From: JAWXBK01 sp034439975
GTDB lineage: Bacteria; Pseudomonadota; Alphaproteobacteria; Dongiales; Dongiaceae
Assembly (NCBI GenBank): GCA_034439975.1
Contig: JAWXBK010000032.1
Coordinates: 1 to 64,000, forward strand
DNA length: 64,000 nucleotides
Direction of reading: 5' to 3'
Positions within the stretch are counted from its first letter, which is position 1. Each line of letters starts with the position of its first letter. Positions 52,323 to 61,724 of the stretch are shown here, piece after piece. Both the position numbers and the translations under genes were made by a program. Under the pieces are notes generated by a model that saw only the letters and a program-made list of their open reading frames with translations, did not search any database and was not told where the DNA came from.

Positions 52323-53909
52323 ATGGTGGCACATTGGGTTCCGGCCTTAAGCCGGGCAAAACTGGAGCAAGGCGGACGCGCCGTCGTGCGACTCGACGGC
52401 AAGCAGATTGCGCTGTTCCTGACCGCCGAGGGCATCTTCGCCTGCAACAATCGCTGCCCGCATGAAGGCTATCCGCTGCGCGAGGGTTCGCTCGACGAGC
52501 AATGCCGGCTCACCTGCAACTGGCATAACTGGAAATTCGATCTGAAGACCGGCGCCAATGAATTCGGCCTGGGCGAGCGGCTGCGTGTCTATCCGGTCGA
52601 GCTGCGCGGCGACGAGATCTGGCTCGACGTCGCCGATCCGCCGTTCGAGGAACGGCGGGCCGAACTGATGGGCAATCTGCAGGATGCCTTCTTCGACAAC
52701 GACTATGAGCGCATGGCGCGCGAGATCGCGCGGCTGCGGTTGCTCGGGGCCGACCCGATCGATGCCGTGCGCGCGGCGATCGACTGGTCGTGGAACCGTT
52801 TCGAGTTCGGCTGGACCCATGCCTTTGCCGGTGCTGCCGACTGGCTCACGCTGTACGACCGCCGCCAGGGCGACGACGAGACCCAACTGGTCAGTCTGGT
52901 CGAGATCGTCGGCCATATCGCCGACGATATCCTGCGCGAGCCGGTCTATCCCTATAGCGATGCCGAAACAGCGTGGGACGAGCGCGAATTTCTCGCTTCG
53001 GTCGATGCCGAGAACGAGAACGCGGCAATCTCGTATCTCAATGGCGGGCTGTCGGCGGGGCTTCGCTGGCCCGATCTCGAGCGTGCCTTCACGACCGCGG
53101 CCCTGGCGCATTACAACGGCTTCGGCCATTCGCTCATCTATGTGACCAAGGCGGCGCGGCTGATCGAGCGGCTCGGTCCATCGGTCATGGGTCCGCTGCT
53201 GCGTTCGCTCGTGCGCGAATTCGTCTATACGACGCGCGAAGAATATCTGCCCGAGTTCCGCAGCTATAAGACCGCGCTGGCGCAATGGGGCAGAGGCGGC
53301 AACGGCAAGCGATTGGGCGGCGGCGATCTCGCCGGGCTCAACGCGGCGAAGGCGATGGCGCTTCTTTCGCTGCATGGCAGCGAGCCGTCGGCCGGTCTTT
53401 ATGAGGCCGTGCTGGGCGCCAGCGCTCATGCTCTGTTGCATTTCGATCTCGGCGTAATGAACCGTACCGATGGCCCGATCGCCGACAATGCAAGCTGGCT
53501 CGATGTGACGCACGGCATCACCTTCTCGAATGCGGTGCGGATTGCCTGCACGAAGTTTCCCGAACTCTGGCCGCAGGGTCTGCTGCAGGTCGCGTTGCAG
53601 GCGGGGCGCAACGCCGGCTTCCTCGATCCGTCGGTCGAAGCGGAAGATTGGGCGGTCCGCGATACCGAGGGATTCTTTGCCGATGCCGTCGATGGACTGT
53701 TCGATCATGCGCGCGAAGAGTTCATCGTCTCGGTGCATCTCCTGAAGACCACGCTCGCGGCGCATGAGGAGATGGTATCGGGCACGCCAGGCGCGCTGGG
53801 CGAGGTCATGCTCGCCGGACTCAACCGGTTCCTGCATTCGCCGCTGAAGTTCAAGCACGCACGGCGCGTGGCGCATCAGGCGATGCAGTTCGTCGCGCTC
53901 GACGGCTGA
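52323..53909 (+). CDS. Rieske [2Fe-2S] protein with long C-terminal region of unknown function
   Basis: The 528-residue product has an N-terminal Rieske domain (about 1-105) with ligands C45 and H47 (CPHEGYPL) and C65 and H68 (CNWHNWKFDL), closest to the ferredoxin-type of NirD/dioxygenase electron carriers. The rest, about 115-528, is predicted helical and includes WNRFEFGWTHAFAGAADWLT, GGLSAGLRWPDLERAFTTAA and LLHFDLGVMNRTDGPIADNA. I do not recognise a catalytic domain there; its frequent His/Asp could form a metal site. AAGGAGG lies 9 bp before the ATG. The next gene starts 4 bp downstream. Confidence 0.82.
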   Translation: MVAHWVPALSRAKLEQGGRAVVRLDGKQIALFLTAEGIFACNNRCPHEGYPLREGSLDEQCRLTCNWHNWKFDLKTGANEFGLGERLRVYPVELRGDEIWLDVADPPFEERRAELMGNLQDAFFDNDYERMAREIARLRLLGADPIDAVRAAIDWSWNRFEFGWTHAFAGAADWLTLYDRRQGDDETQLVSLVEIVGHIADDILREPVYPYSDAETAWDEREFLASVDAENENAAISYLNGGLSAGLRWPDLERAFTTAALAHYNGFGHSLIYVTKAARLIERLGPSVMGPLLRSLVREFVYTTREEYLPEFRSYKTALAQWGRGGNGKRLGGGDLAGLNAAKAMALLSLHGSEPSAGLYEAVLGASAHALLHFDLGVMNRTDGPIADNASWLDVTHGITFSNAVRIACTKFPELWPQGLLQVALQAGRNAGFLDPSVEAEDWAVRDTEGFFADAVDGLFDHAREEFIVSVHLLKTTLAAHEEMVSGTPGALGEVMLAGLNRFLHSPLKFKHARRVAHQAMQFVALDG

Positions 53910-53913
53910 CCCT

Positions 53914-54822
53914 TTGCTCGATCGCGCGGTCGCCCAGGCGCTCGCCAGCGTTCCGTTTCTGGCAGCCCATCCGGCCGAGAGCTGGCGCATCGTGCCGCTC
54001 GACAGCCTGACCAATCGTGTGTGGCGCGTCGCCCGCCCGGGCGGCGATTTCGTGCTGCGGCTCGCCAATCACGCGCCCTATCTCGATCGTGCGCGTGAAG
54101 CGCACAACCATCGGCTCGCTGCTGCGCTGGATCTGGCACCGCCAATCCTGTTCGAGGATGCAACGTCGGGCCTCATGGTGACGGTCTTCCTCAAGGATTA
54201 TCGCTCGTTCGATCGCGCGCCGGATCGGCGTAGGGCAATCGAGGCAGCCGCACATGCGCTCGCGCGTCTGCACGGTTCGGGTGCGGGGTTTCAGGGCGAG
54301 ATGCGGCTCGCGCCCACCATGAATTATTATCTCGATATCGCCGGGATGGCGGGTACACCGGTCGCCGCGATCTGGCAAAGCGTGCGGGCAGAGGTGGAAC
54401 CGGTTCTTGCCCGGCTCGAGCGACATCTGGTGCCCAGCCATGTCGATCCGGTGCCGGCAAATCTTCTCCTCCATGACGCAAGCGGTCATGTCTCGGTGAA
54501 GTTCATCGACTGGGAATATTCGGCGCCGGCGACGGCGGTCTGGGATCTCGCCGATTTCTCGATCGAAGCCGGGCTCAGACCCGCGGAGGATGACGCATTG
54601 CTGGCCGCGTATGCGAGCCAGCAGGGGCCGGTGTCGGTCTCCGCGTTCAAGCTCTACAAGGCGATGCTCGATCTGCTCGCTGCCGCCTGGGCCGCCTCGC
54701 AGACGGCATTGCCCGGCGCCCGCGCGGCCCATGACGACATGATCCCGCTGCGCCTCGCCCGCAGCCGCCTTGTTCTCGATGCGCCCGGCTTAGCGGCCCT
54801 GGTGGCAGAAGCCGGCGCCTGA
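53914..54822 (+). CDS. Aminoglycoside-phosphotransferase/choline-thiamine kinase-fold protein
   Basis: The 302-residue protein probably starts at the TTG at 53914, 4 bp after the Rieske gene. SLTNRVWRVARPGGDFVLRL is the N-lobe (lysine replaced by Arg in FVLRL). VPSHVDPVPANLLLHDA is a Brenner-like catalytic loop (HxDxxxxN) and VKFIDWEYSAP holds the Mg-binding aspartate. This matches the choline/thiamine-kinase group of the APH fold. The following TPP riboswitch and thi genes make thiamine phosphorylation a possible role, but this is only an inference. Confidence 0.82.
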   Translation: MLDRAVAQALASVPFLAAHPAESWRIVPLDSLTNRVWRVARPGGDFVLRLANHAPYLDRAREAHNHRLAAALDLAPPILFEDATSGLMVTVFLKDYRSFDRAPDRRRAIEAAAHALARLHGSGAGFQGEMRLAPTMNYYLDIAGMAGTPVAAIWQSVRAEVEPVLARLERHLVPSHVDPVPANLLLHDASGHVSVKFIDWEYSAPATAVWDLADFSIEAGLRPAEDDALLAAYASQQGPVSVSAFKLYKAMLDLLAAAWAASQTALPGARAAHDDMIPLRLARSRLVLDAPGLAALVAEAGA

Positions 54823-54834
54823 TCGGGCGGGCCA

Positions 54835-54863
54835 TTGAGATTTCGCCTGCATGCCCTCATATT
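54835..54863 (+). promoter_or_regulatory. Candidate promoter of the thi operon
   Basis: TTGAGA (54835-54840) and CATATT (54858-54863) are 17 bp apart. Transcription would start near 54870, a few bases before the TPP aptamer, as expected for a riboswitch-led mRNA. Confidence 0.45.
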
Positions 54864-54875
54864 CGGTCCATTGGA

Positions 54876-54968
54876 AACTCGCCGGGGTGCCGAAAGGCTG
54901 AGAGGCTCGATCCCAAGGGATCCGCCAACCCGATGAACCTGAACCGGGTCATACCGGCGGAGGGAGAT
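54876..54968 (+). promoter_or_regulatory. TPP riboswitch (THI element)
   Basis: The aptamer shows the conserved TPP sequence elements in order: CGCCGGGGTGCC, GAAAGGCTGAGA, then ACCCGATGAACCTGAACCGG followed by GTCATACCGGCGGAGGGA. CGCCGG (54880-54885) pairs with CCGGCG (54954-54959) as P1. Thiamine pyrophosphate binding would lower expression of thiB-thiP-thiQ. The ribosome-binding-like GGAGGGAG at 54959-54966 overlaps P1, which suggests control of translation initiation, although thiB itself seems to start further down. Confidence 0.96.
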
Positions 54969-55042
54969 GAGCCATGCCAGCCCGATTTTTCCGAGCAATG
55001 CATTGCCTTTCTTGCCGTACGACCCACGCAAGAGAGGCTGTC

Positions 55043-56047
55043 ATGCGTTTCCTTGCCGTCATTGCCGCGATCGTCATTTTCGTCGTTGCGCCCGCAACGG
55101 CCGATGAGCCGCGCACGCTCACCGTCTACACCTACGGTTCATTCGTATCGGAATGGGGCCCGGGGCCGGCGATCGAGCAATCCTTCGAAACGCAATGCGA
55201 CTGCGATCTTGTTTGGGTGGCCGTCGAGGACGGCGCGGCGTTGCTCTCGCGGCTGCGTCTCGAAGGCGATGCGACCGAGGCGGATGTCGTGCTTGGGCTC
55301 GATACCAGTCTGACCGCGGCGGCGGCTGAAACAGGCTTGTTCGTGCCGCATGAGATCGGGATGCCGGCATTTACCTGGACCGATAGCTGGGACGATCCTT
55401 TTTTCGTGCCGTTCGACTACGGGTACTTCGCGTTCGTCTATGACAGCGAGCGTGTGGCGACGCCGCCGGAAAGCCTCGAAGCCTTGATCAACGGCGATCC
55501 GGCCGAAAAGATCGTGATCGAGGATCCGCGCACCAGTACACCCGGTCTCGGTTTGCTGCTGTGGATGCGCCACGTCTATGGCGACGAGGCGCCGGCGAAA
55601 TGGCGCCAGCTCGACGAGCGAATTCTGACCGTGACGTCCGGTTGGAGCGAGGCCTATGGCCTGTTCCTCGATGGCGAGGCGCCGATCGTGCTGAGTTACA
55701 CGACATCGCCGGCTTATCACATCAACGCCGAGAGCGAGACGCGGTACAAAGCCGCGATCTTTCCCGAAGGCCATTACATGCAGGTCGAAGTCGCGGGACG
55801 CACAATTGTAGCCGACGATCCGGCTTTGGCAACGGAGTTTTTGACGTTCGTCCTCAGTGACGGGTTTCAGAGTCACATCCCGGCCGGCAACTGGATGTAT
55901 CCGGTGATCGCGCCGTCCGATCCGTTGCCCGAGGGCTTCGAGGATGTCGTGAGCGCGGAAGGGAAGGCGCTGCTTTTCCCGTCTGAAACCGTGGCCGAGA
56001 AGCGCGGCGAATGGATCGATGAATGGCTGCGCGCGCTGAGCGACTAG
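55043..56047 (+). CDS. thiB: Thiamine ABC transporter substrate-binding protein
   Basis: The 334-residue protein from the ATG at 55043 starts with a signal peptide MRFLAVIAAIVIFVVAPATA, cleaved near residue 20. The mature part reads LTVYTYGSFVSEWGPGPAIE, then ADVVLGLDTSL and PFFVPFDYGYFAFVYD, and VLSYTTSPAYH, matching ThiB. I prefer 55043 (AGAGAGG 6 bp upstream) to the ATG at 54974, which would put 23 residues before the signal peptide. It binds thiamine or its phosphates in the periplasm. It overlaps thiP by 25 bp. Confidence 0.93.
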   Translation: MRFLAVIAAIVIFVVAPATADEPRTLTVYTYGSFVSEWGPGPAIEQSFETQCDCDLVWVAVEDGAALLSRLRLEGDATEADVVLGLDTSLTAAAAETGLFVPHEIGMPAFTWTDSWDDPFFVPFDYGYFAFVYDSERVATPPESLEALINGDPAEKIVIEDPRTSTPGLGLLLWMRHVYGDEAPAKWRQLDERILTVTSGWSEAYGLFLDGEAPIVLSYTTSPAYHINAESETRYKAAIFPEGHYMQVEVAGRTIVADDPALATEFLTFVLSDGFQSHIPAGNWMYPVIAPSDPLPEGFEDVVSAEGKALLFPSETVAEKRGEWIDEWLRALSD

Positions 56048-57666
56048 CTACAGGGTCGACCGGACGCGCCATCCCGGGAGCGGCGTGGCCGGGTTTGCTG
56101 CTCGCCGCGGCGATGGCCGGGCTCGTCGTCGCCGCGTTCGCATCGCTGCTCGGCGAGGTGGATCGCGCGAGTGCCGTTGCAGCGCTCGGCGATTCCTATC
56201 TCTGGCGCGTCGTTCGTTTCACATTGCTGCAAGCTGGCCTCTCGACTTTGGTCAGCCTCGTGCCGGCGGTCCTGCTGGCACGCGCGCTCGCGCGGCGGCC
56301 CCGGTTTCCGGGGCGTGCACTGCTGGTGCGCCTGCTCGGGCTGCCGATGGTCATCCCCGTCATCGTCTCGGTCTTCGGTATCGTTGCAATCTTCGGTCAG
56401 GCGGGGATCGCCAACCGCATTGGGGCAATGCTGGGGTTGGAACAGCGAACCTTTCTCTATGGTCTGACCGGTATTCTGATCGGCCATGCGTTCCTGAACC
56501 TGCCCCTGGCGACGCGCTTGTTGCTGCCGGCATGGACGAGCGTACCGGGCGAAACCTGGCGCCTCGCGGCGCAACTCGGGATGCGCAGCGGCGCGATCTT
56601 TCGCCTGATCGAATGGCCGCTGCTGCGCGAACGCCTGCCGGGCGTCGTGGCCGTCGTCTTCATGCTCTGCACGACGAGTTTTGCCGTCGTTCTGACATTG
56701 GGCGGCGGCCCGGCGGCAACCACCATCGAGGTTGCGATCTATCAGGCGCTGCGTTTCGATTTCGATCCGTCGCGCGCTTCGCTGCTGGCGCTGATACAGC
56801 TCGGGCTCTCGATCGTCGTGCTGGTCGCGGCGCAACGATGGACGCGGCCGTTCGATCTGCTCGCAGCACCGGGACGCCCGGCCGATCGGCCGGATCGCGG
56901 GGGTGCGCCTGGCATGATCATGGATTCGGCGGTGATCCTTGTCGCGGCGCTGTTTCTGCTGCTGCCGCTGTCGGCGATCGTCGCGGCAGGCATGGCGTGG
57001 GATGCGTTCGCCATCTGGGGCGATGTCCGGCTCTGGCAGGCGGCGGCGCGCAGCCTTGTCGTGGCGCTTGCGGCGGGAACGCTTTCGGTCGTCATCGCGC
57101 TGGCCTTGCAGATATCGATCCGTCGTCTCGCCGCGCGCGGCGCCATTGCCGCCGGGCGTGCGCTCGATCTCGCCGGTTCGATCGTGCTCGGTCTGTCGCC
57201 GCTGGCGGTCGGCGCCGGGCTGTTCCTGTTGCTGGTCGGGCTCGTCGGCCCATTTCGCTGGTCTCTGGCGCCTGTCGTGCTGCTGACGGCGCTGCTGGCC
57301 TTGCCTTATGCGATGCGGCTGATCGGGCCGCCGCTGGCGCAATCCGCTGCGATCCACGATCGGCTCTGCGCGTCGCTCGGGCTTGCCGGGTGGAATCGCT
57401 GGCGGCTGGTCGAATGGCCGCAATTGCGACCGTCGATCGGCTTCGCCCTGGCGCTCGCGGTAACGCTCGCACTCGGCGATCTCGCGGCGATTGCGCTGTT
57501 CGGTACGCCCCAGAATGCGACGCTGCCTTTGCTGCTTTATCAGCTTCTCGCCGGCTATCGGATGGGCGAGGCGGCGGGCGTGGCGCTCTTTCTCGTGCTA
57601 CTCGTCATGCTGCTCTTTGTCGGGATTGAACGTTCGGTCGGAGGGCGCCGCCTTGTTCGCCATTGA
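56023..57666 (+). CDS. thiP: Thiamine ABC transporter permease
   Basis: The 547-residue inner-membrane protein has about twelve hydrophobic segments in two homologous halves, as in ThiP and ferric-iron permeases. The first half contains RVVRFTLLQAGLSTLVSLVP and the coupling loop AAQLGMRSGAIFRLIEWPLL. The second contains RLCASLGLAGWNRWRLVEWP. It overlaps thiB by 25 bp and thiQ by 14 bp, so the three are coupled. The length agrees with ThiP (about 530). Confidence 0.92.
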   Translation: MAARAERLATGSTGRAIPGAAWPGLLLAAAMAGLVVAAFASLLGEVDRASAVAALGDSYLWRVVRFTLLQAGLSTLVSLVPAVLLARALARRPRFPGRALLVRLLGLPMVIPVIVSVFGIVAIFGQAGIANRIGAMLGLEQRTFLYGLTGILIGHAFLNLPLATRLLLPAWTSVPGETWRLAAQLGMRSGAIFRLIEWPLLRERLPGVVAVVFMLCTTSFAVVLTLGGGPAATTIEVAIYQALRFDFDPSRASLLALIQLGLSIVVLVAAQRWTRPFDLLAAPGRPADRPDRGGAPGMIMDSAVILVAALFLLLPLSAIVAAGMAWDAFAIWGDVRLWQAAARSLVVALAAGTLSVVIALALQISIRRLAARGAIAAGRALDLAGSIVLGLSPLAVGAGLFLLLVGLVGPFRWSLAPVVLLTALLALPYAMRLIGPPLAQSAAIHDRLCASLGLAGWNRWRLVEWPQLRPSIGFALALAVTLALGDLAAIALFGTPQNATLPLLLYQLLAGYRMGEAAGVALFLVLLVMLLFVGIERSVGGRRLVRH

Positions 57667-58369
57667 ACTCGGCGATGTTGCGTTCCGCTATGAGGACATG
57701 GCGATGCGGTTCACCCTGACCGTGCCGACGGGGGCGTTCCTCGTCGCGTTCGGGCCGAGCGGGGCCGGGAAGAGCACGTTGCTCAATCTGATTGCAGGCT
57801 TCGATCGTCCGCTCTCGGGTAGAATCCGGCTATTGGAACGTGACATGAAGGGGGTTCCGCCGGCAGAACGCCCAGTCACGATGCTGTTCCAGGACCATAA
57901 TCTCTTTGCGCATCTCGACGTCGCGGCGAATGTCGGGCTCGGGATCGATCCGGGGCTCCGGCTCAAGGCGGCCGATCGGGATCGTGTCCGCGCCGCACTC
58001 GCCGAAGTCGGGCTCGAGCGGTTCGAGCATCGTCTGCCGGCGCAGCTTTCCGGCGGAGAGCGTCAGCGCGTGGCGCTCGCCCGCTGTCTCGTGCGGGACA
58101 AACCGATCCTGCTGCTCGACGAGCCGTTCGCCGCACTCGGGCCGCGCATGCGCGACGACATGCTGGACATGGTCGAACGCTTGCGGCGCGATCACGCGCT
58201 GACCGTCGTCATGGTCACGCATCAGCCGGAAGATGCGCGCCGATGCGCGAGCCTGGTCGCTTTCGTGCTGGCCGGCGAAATTCGGCATGTCGCGCCGCCG
58301 GAAGTTCTCTTTGGGGTGCGCGACGATACCGCGCTCGACGCCTATCTCGGCGAGGTCGAGGCGAGCTGA
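57653..58369 (+). CDS. thiQ: Thiamine ABC transporter ATP-binding protein
   Basis: The 238-residue ATPase probably starts at the TTG at 57653, with GGAGGG 7 bp upstream and a 14-bp overlap with thiP; it reads MFAIELGDVAFRYEDMAMRF. It has Walker A GPSGAGKST, the Q-loop MLFQDHNLF, the signature LSGGERQRVALARC and Walker B PILLLDEPFAALG, with H-loop VMVTHQ. An upstream ATG at 57491 is inside thiP. The 3' end overlaps the opposing aminotransferase gene by 28 bp. Confidence 0.94.
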   Translation: MFAIELGDVAFRYEDMAMRFTLTVPTGAFLVAFGPSGAGKSTLLNLIAGFDRPLSGRIRLLERDMKGVPPAERPVTMLFQDHNLFAHLDVAANVGLGIDPGLRLKAADRDRVRAALAEVGLERFEHRLPAQLSGGERQRVALARCLVRDKPILLLDEPFAALGPRMRDDMLDMVERLRRDHALTVVMVTHQPEDARRCASLVAFVLAGEIRHVAPPEVLFGVRDDTALDAYLGEVEAS

Positions 58370-59712
58370 TCGAAGGCGGCCCGCAAGACCCGGCCTCGGG
58401 TCGAGAGGAACTCGTCGGTCGCCTCCAGGAACCGGTCGATATCCTTTTCACGCATAGGCAGCGAGAGCGCGATGAACCCGCGGCGCGCCATGTATTGTCC
58501 GGCCGCCAACATGTCGAGATGATAGAGCTTGCGGGCGGCGTTCATGACTTCTTCCCGCACCGAATCGTGCGGCTGCGCGTCGCGCGGATTGCGCACCGGC
58601 CGATCCGAGAAATGCACCGTGAGCAGCGACCCGATTCCGGTTGCCTGCATCGGCGCCTTGTGACGAGCGGCCATCTCGTTGAGACGATCGCGCATGCTGT
58701 CACCGAGTGCGTTGATCCGCGTCGCCTCGGCGTTGGTGAAGACCTTGGTGATGCCCGCAAGGCCAGCGGCCATCGACAGTACATTGTTGTTGAATGTGCC
58801 GGCATGGCCGATCGCATCGGGACGCGAGGGATCGAACCGTTCCATCAGGTCGCGGCGCCCGCCGAATGCGCCGAAACTCAGCCCGCCGCCGAGATACTTG
58901 CCCAGCGTGGTCATGTCGGGCGTGATTCCGATCGACCCCTGTAGGCCGGATGGCGAGAGGCGCGATGTCATCACCTCGTCGAAAATCAACACGATGCCGT
59001 GGCGGGTCGCTTCCTCGCGGAGCATCGCGAGGAAAGTTCGATCGCCGGGAATGCATCCACCTGAACCCTGCATCGGTTCGACTAGAATGGCCGCGAGCTC
59101 ACTTGCGTGCTTGCGAATCTGTGCACGGGTTGGTTCAACCTCGTTGTACTGGCCGATCACCCAGTCGATCGGGAAGTTGAGCGGGTGGCCATGATGACCG
59201 AAATAGAAAACGCTTCCGTGATAGCCGGCCTCGAAAACCATGACGCGGCCACGCTTCGTCATGAATCGCGCTGTCTGTACCGCGAGAAGATTGGCTTCGG
59301 TACCGGAATTGCAGAATCGCACCAGGTCGAGCGACGGGAAGCGATCGCAGATCGCCTTCGCGAGTTGTCCCTCGTAACCGTTCGGGCCGCCCAGCACGAT
59401 GCCATCCCCTAAAGCTTCCTTCACCGCATCCTGAATGATGGGATCGGAATGGCCGTAAAGCCCGGCCGTGTATTCGCCGAGGAAATCCGCATAGACGTGA
59501 CCGTCCAGATCCGTCAGCCGGTTTGCCTCTCCCTTCGCCCAGGCGAGGGGAAATGGATCGTAATGCAGGACCGTTCTTGTGTTGCCGCCCGGCATAGCGT
59601 TGCCCGCGAATTCATGTCGGTCACGACTTTTGGGATTGGACGCGACGTAGCGCGCTTCCGCTTCCGACAAGGCTGCCGAAAGATCGGCGTTTCTCGAAGA
59701 ATCATCGGCCAT
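58342..59712 (-). CDS. Class III aminotransferase related to glutamate-1-semialdehyde aminomutase
   Basis: The 456-residue PLP enzyme has FCNSGTEANLLAVQTARFMT (cofactor region), IFDEVMTSRLS (D245), and the PLP lysine K272 in TTLGKYLGGGLSFGAFGG. The pattern GNAMPGGNTRTVLHYDPFPL and HAGTFNNNVLSMAAG is HemL-like, but it has unusual loops and no heme genes are near, so it is probably a paralogue acting on another amino acid rather than HemL itself. Its 3' end overlaps thiQ tail-to-tail by 28 bp. Confidence 0.86.
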   Translation of the reverse strand: MADDSSRNADLSAALSEAEARYVASNPKSRDRHEFAGNAMPGGNTRTVLHYDPFPLAWAKGEANRLTDLDGHVYADFLGEYTAGLYGHSDPIIQDAVKEALGDGIVLGGPNGYEGQLAKAICDRFPSLDLVRFCNSGTEANLLAVQTARFMTKRGRVMVFEAGYHGSVFYFGHHGHPLNFPIDWVIGQYNEVEPTRAQIRKHASELAAILVEPMQGSGGCIPGDRTFLAMLREEATRHGIVLIFDEVMTSRLSPSGLQGSIGITPDMTTLGKYLGGGLSFGAFGGRRDLMERFDPSRPDAIGHAGTFNNNVLSMAAGLAGITKVFTNAEATRINALGDSMRDRLNEMAARHKAPMQATGIGSLLTVHFSDRPVRNPRDAQPHDSVREEVMNAARKLYHLDMLAAGQYMARRGFIALSLPMREKDIDRFLEATDEFLSTRGRVLRAAFDQLASTSPR

Positions 59713-59826
59713 GACAGGCTCCCTGACGCATTCAGGAGAGCATTGGGCGCGGCGCCTGCGCTGTCAATCTTGCTTCCGAATCTGCCATGGCGGGGATAGT
59801 CTTCTGCGACCCGTTTCGGAGCTCCC

Positions 59827-61674
59827 GTGGATAAACGCATTTTCCTCGATCGGCTTCTCGCCCTGCCGGTATTGCTTGGCCCCATTTCGTCGCCGGACGG
59901 ACGGCATATCGCGTTCACATGGCGCGGTTTCGGTGTCGGCGCGCAAACTTATGTCGCGGCGACGGAACCGGGCGCGAAAGCGCGTGCGCTCACAGCGCCG
60001 CCCGGCGACAGTCATCCGATCTCGTGGAGTGCGGATGGGCTGTTTCTGATCGTCGGGCGCAGTCACGATGGCGACGAACGCACCAGCCTGCATCGCGTTG
60101 AAGTCTCAACCGGCGCGACGGTCACGCTGACGGAGCGGCCGGACGATCATTTTCTGTTCGGCGGCGTGCTGCACCCGAACGGACGCTGGCTGTTCTACGC
60201 GGCGACCAAGGATTTCACGACCGGTGCTGCAATCGAAAGTGCGTGGATCTGGCGGCACGATCTTATCAGCGGCGAGCGCCATGCGATTGCCAAGCCGATC
60301 GGAAGCAATCTTTCGACGCCTGCGTTGAGCCCCGACGGATCCATGCTGCTCTATGCGCGAAATGATCACGCGCCAGGCGGACGACAGCTCTGGCTCGTCG
60401 ATGTCGAGGGCCGCGATGACCGCGAGGTCGCGAATGAGGGAGATACCGTGTCGCTGTCGGGTGCGTGGTCGCCCGATGGTGCATCCATCGCCGTGCGCGC
60501 CGACGGCCCGAGACATTCGCGCGTGGGATTGCTCTCGGTGGCCGATGGCACGCTGCGCTGGATCATCGACGATGCCGCACGCAACGTCGAAAGCATCGCC
60601 TGGCCGAAAGGGTCGCGCCGGATCGTCTGCATCGAAACGCAGGACGCGATCAGTCGGGGGTTCCTGCTCGATCCTGGAACAGGTGACGAAGTTCCATTGC
60701 AAAATGACGCGGCGGCCGGTACGTTGCTGCCGATTGCACCCGCCGCACACGGCGGGTGGCTGGGTCATCATTTTGAGGCACGCCATCCGGACCGCCTTGT
60801 GCTGTTCGATCCGGAATCACCAGCGCAGCAACTCGATCCGGTCGCGCCGCTGCCAGACGGCAGCGATGTCGATCCGGCGATGCTGGCGGCCCCGGAAAGC
60901 GTGAGATGGCGCTCGACCGATGGCGCATCGGTGCAGGGCTGGTTATATCGGCCGGAGAAGCGACCGCTCGGCGCTGTCGTTGCGGTACATGGCGGTCCGA
61001 CCTGGCATATCGAAAACCGGTTCAGCGTGCTGGTTCAGTACCTGGTGCGATGCGGGTTCGTTGTGCTGGAGCCGAATTATCGCGGGAGTACCGGTTTTGG
61101 CCCGGCCTGGCGCGATGCGATCAAGCTCGATGGTTGGGGCGGGCGGGAACAGGACGACATCCGAAGCGGCATCCGCATGTTGCGTGATGATGGAATAGTT
61201 TTGGCCGGTACGATCGGCATCACCGGCGTTTCTTATGGCGGCTATTCCTCCTGGTGTGCGATTACGCGCTGGCCGCGCGAGGACGTGGTCGCCGCCGCGC
61301 CAGTTTGCGGCATGACAGATCTCGTTGTGGATTATGAGACAACGCGGCCCGATCTTCGATCCTACAGCGAAGAGATGATGGGTGGCTCGCCGGCGGATCG
61401 GCCGGATTTGTATCGTGAGCGTTCGCCGATCCATTTCGTGCAGAATATTCGCGGGCATCTGGTCATCGTGCAGGGTATGCAGGATCCGAACGTCACGCCG
61501 GAGAATCTCGTTACCGTTCAGGAAGCGCTCGACAAAGCCGGCATTCGATACGAGGTGCTTACCTTCGCGGACGAGGGACACGGAATTGCCAAGGCGGAAA
61601 ACCGTCGGGGTCTCTATACGTGGCTCGCCGACTTCTTTGCTGACGCCTTTGCCGAAAATCTTGTGGCTGGATAA
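59827..61674 (+). CDS. Prolyl-oligopeptidase-family (S9) serine peptidase
   Basis: The 615-residue protein starts at the GTG at 59827. An N-terminal beta-propeller (about 1-355) shows repeated blade ends such as SSPDGRHIAF, LSPDGSMLLYA and WSPDGASIAV. The C-terminal alpha/beta hydrolase has S469 in TGVSYGGYSS, D553 in QGMQDPNV and H585 in DEGHGI. There is no signal peptide, so it is likely cytoplasmic and cuts short peptides or acylated amino acids. It lies 50 bp upstream of the BKACE gene on the same strand. Confidence 0.9.
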   Translation: MDKRIFLDRLLALPVLLGPISSPDGRHIAFTWRGFGVGAQTYVAATEPGAKARALTAPPGDSHPISWSADGLFLIVGRSHDGDERTSLHRVEVSTGATVTLTERPDDHFLFGGVLHPNGRWLFYAATKDFTTGAAIESAWIWRHDLISGERHAIAKPIGSNLSTPALSPDGSMLLYARNDHAPGGRQLWLVDVEGRDDREVANEGDTVSLSGAWSPDGASIAVRADGPRHSRVGLLSVADGTLRWIIDDAARNVESIAWPKGSRRIVCIETQDAISRGFLLDPGTGDEVPLQNDAAAGTLLPIAPAAHGGWLGHHFEARHPDRLVLFDPESPAQQLDPVAPLPDGSDVDPAMLAAPESVRWRSTDGASVQGWLYRPEKRPLGAVVAVHGGPTWHIENRFSVLVQYLVRCGFVVLEPNYRGSTGFGPAWRDAIKLDGWGGREQDDIRSGIRMLRDDGIVLAGTIGITGVSYGGYSSWCAITRWPREDVVAAAPVCGMTDLVVDYETTRPDLRSYSEEMMGGSPADRPDLYRERSPIHFVQNIRGHLVIVQGMQDPNVTPENLVTVQEALDKAGIRYEVLTFADEGHGIAKAENRRGLYTWLADFFADAFAENLVAG

Positions 61675-61724
61675 CTGTTTTCCGACCGGCCCACGGATGG
61701 TCCAAAAATCGAGGAGAGATAGGC

